The position numbers and the translations under genes are program-made. A stretch of DNA of 64,000 nt from CAVRCA01 sp963719345. Lineage in GTDB: Bacteria > Pseudomonadota > Alphaproteobacteria > Acetobacterales > Acetobacteraceae. Of the stretch, positions 63,599-64,000 are shown piece by piece. Under the pieces are notes generated by a model, which was given only the letters and a program-made list of their open reading frames with translations, was not told the origin of the DNA and did no database searches. The stretch spans positions 744,001-808,000 of the forward strand of contig CAVRCA010000003.1 in the NCBI GenBank assembly GCA_963719345.1, read 5' to 3'. How positions within the stretch are numbered: the first letter of the stretch is position 1; the number at the start of each line of letters is the position of its first letter.

Positions 63599-64000
63599 CC
63601 AGCAGCCGCGCGTTGGAGGGGTCCGGCTCGATCTTCTGCCGTAGCCGATAGATGTGCGTCTCCAGCGTGTGGGTGGTCACCGCCGCGTTGTAGCCCCAGA
63701 CCTCGTTCAGCAGCACCTGGCGGGCGACCGGGCGGGTGCCGGCGCGGTAGAGGAATTTGAGGATCGCCGCCTCTTTCTCGGTCAGCCGGATGCGGCGGTT
63801 CTTGCCGGCTCCTGCAGCAGCTTGGCCGAGGGACGGAACATGTAGGGCCCGATGCTGAAGACGGCGTCCTCGCTGTTCTCGAAGATCCGCAGCTGCGCCC
63901 GCAGGCGCGCCAGCAGCTCCGCCAGGCGGAACGGTTTCGCGATGTAGTCGTTGGCGCCCAAATCGAGGCCGCGCACGACGTCCGACTCCTCGTCGGAGCC
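63324..64000 (-). pseudogene. OmpR-type response regulator, partial and frameshifted
   Basis: It enters from the right edge in mid-receiver domain: SDEESDVVRGLDLGANDYIA then KPFRLAELLARLRAQL, with the conserved Lys of KPF. A linker leads to the winged-helix domain. Near 63810 the frame changes, consistent with one missing base. The domain continues RIRLTEKEAAILKFLY, RQVLLNEVWGYNAAVTTHTL, ETHIYRLRQKIEPDPSNARL and VTEGGGYRLD. The phospho-Asp lies beyond the window. The literal frame runs to 63324, deep into xthA; the true stop is probably near 63510-63540. Confidence 0.8.

Overview
The window comes from a very GC-rich alphaproteobacterium, most likely a member of the Acetobacteraceae/Rhodospirillales. 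This is inferred from gene content and order: rodZ-ispG-hisS-prfA-prmC-DUF4167, a chpT/cheA/cheW/cheB/cheR block beside a DUF3553 gene, a glk-gnd-tal-pgi sugar-phosphate operon, mlaE-mlaF, usg and groESL with a CIRCE operator. No rRNA, tRNA, insertion sequence or CRISPR array was recognised.

Layout. 0-1.6 kb: start of an Atm1-type ABC exporter, a Nudix hydrolase and a DUF4167 gene. 1.9-13 kb (minus strand): translation, isoprenoid and cell-shape genes prmC, prfA, hisS, ispG and rodZ, interrupted by a HEPN/MNT toxin-antitoxin pair, then ptsP, a nitronate monooxygenase-like gene and lysC. 13-17 kb: ubiG, a glutathione S-transferase, DUF1178, a glutaredoxin and a D-threonine-aldolase-like gene. 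17.2-22.8 kb: chemotaxis-type signalling operon. 23-28 kb: catabolic genes (M20 peptidase, flavin monooxygenase, hydrolase, dehydrogenase). 28-29.4 kb: TetR regulator, DUF2852 gene and a palindromic operator between them. 29.4-35 kb: sugar-phosphate operon. 35-38.8 kb: flavin oxidoreductase, carbamoylase and acyl-CoA dehydrogenase. 38.9-49.3 kb: housekeeping genes dnaB, alr, mlaEF, radA, cvpA and purF. 49.3-52.7 kb: accessory island. 52.7-58.7 kb: ctaA, a PAS histidine kinase, tldD, a TVP38 protein and usg. 58.8-64 kb: groESL, two cold-shock genes, xthA and a response regulator.

The most unusual locus is 49.8-52.3 kb. A minus-strand gene encodes a leader of about 38 residues followed by 20 tandem copies of a 20-residue unit built around RLGG-MAPSLKPA. 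A DUF6065-like gene follows 67 bp downstream. Upstream lies a markedly AT-richer region with three perfect inverted repeats. Differences between repeat units are mostly synonymous in this one frame, so selection appears to act on the peptide. The architecture resembles a multicore precursor of a ribosomally made, modified peptide. No known modifying enzyme is recognised, so this remains a hypothesis.

A second theme is technical. At least 18 reading frames, including single-copy essential genes (hisS, ispG), are broken by one-base indels. Most are +1 insertions, and they are dense at 23.1-24.5 kb and 29.4-34.9 kb. Sequencing or assembly error is the likeliest explanation, so the genes typed as pseudogenes here are probably intact in the organism.
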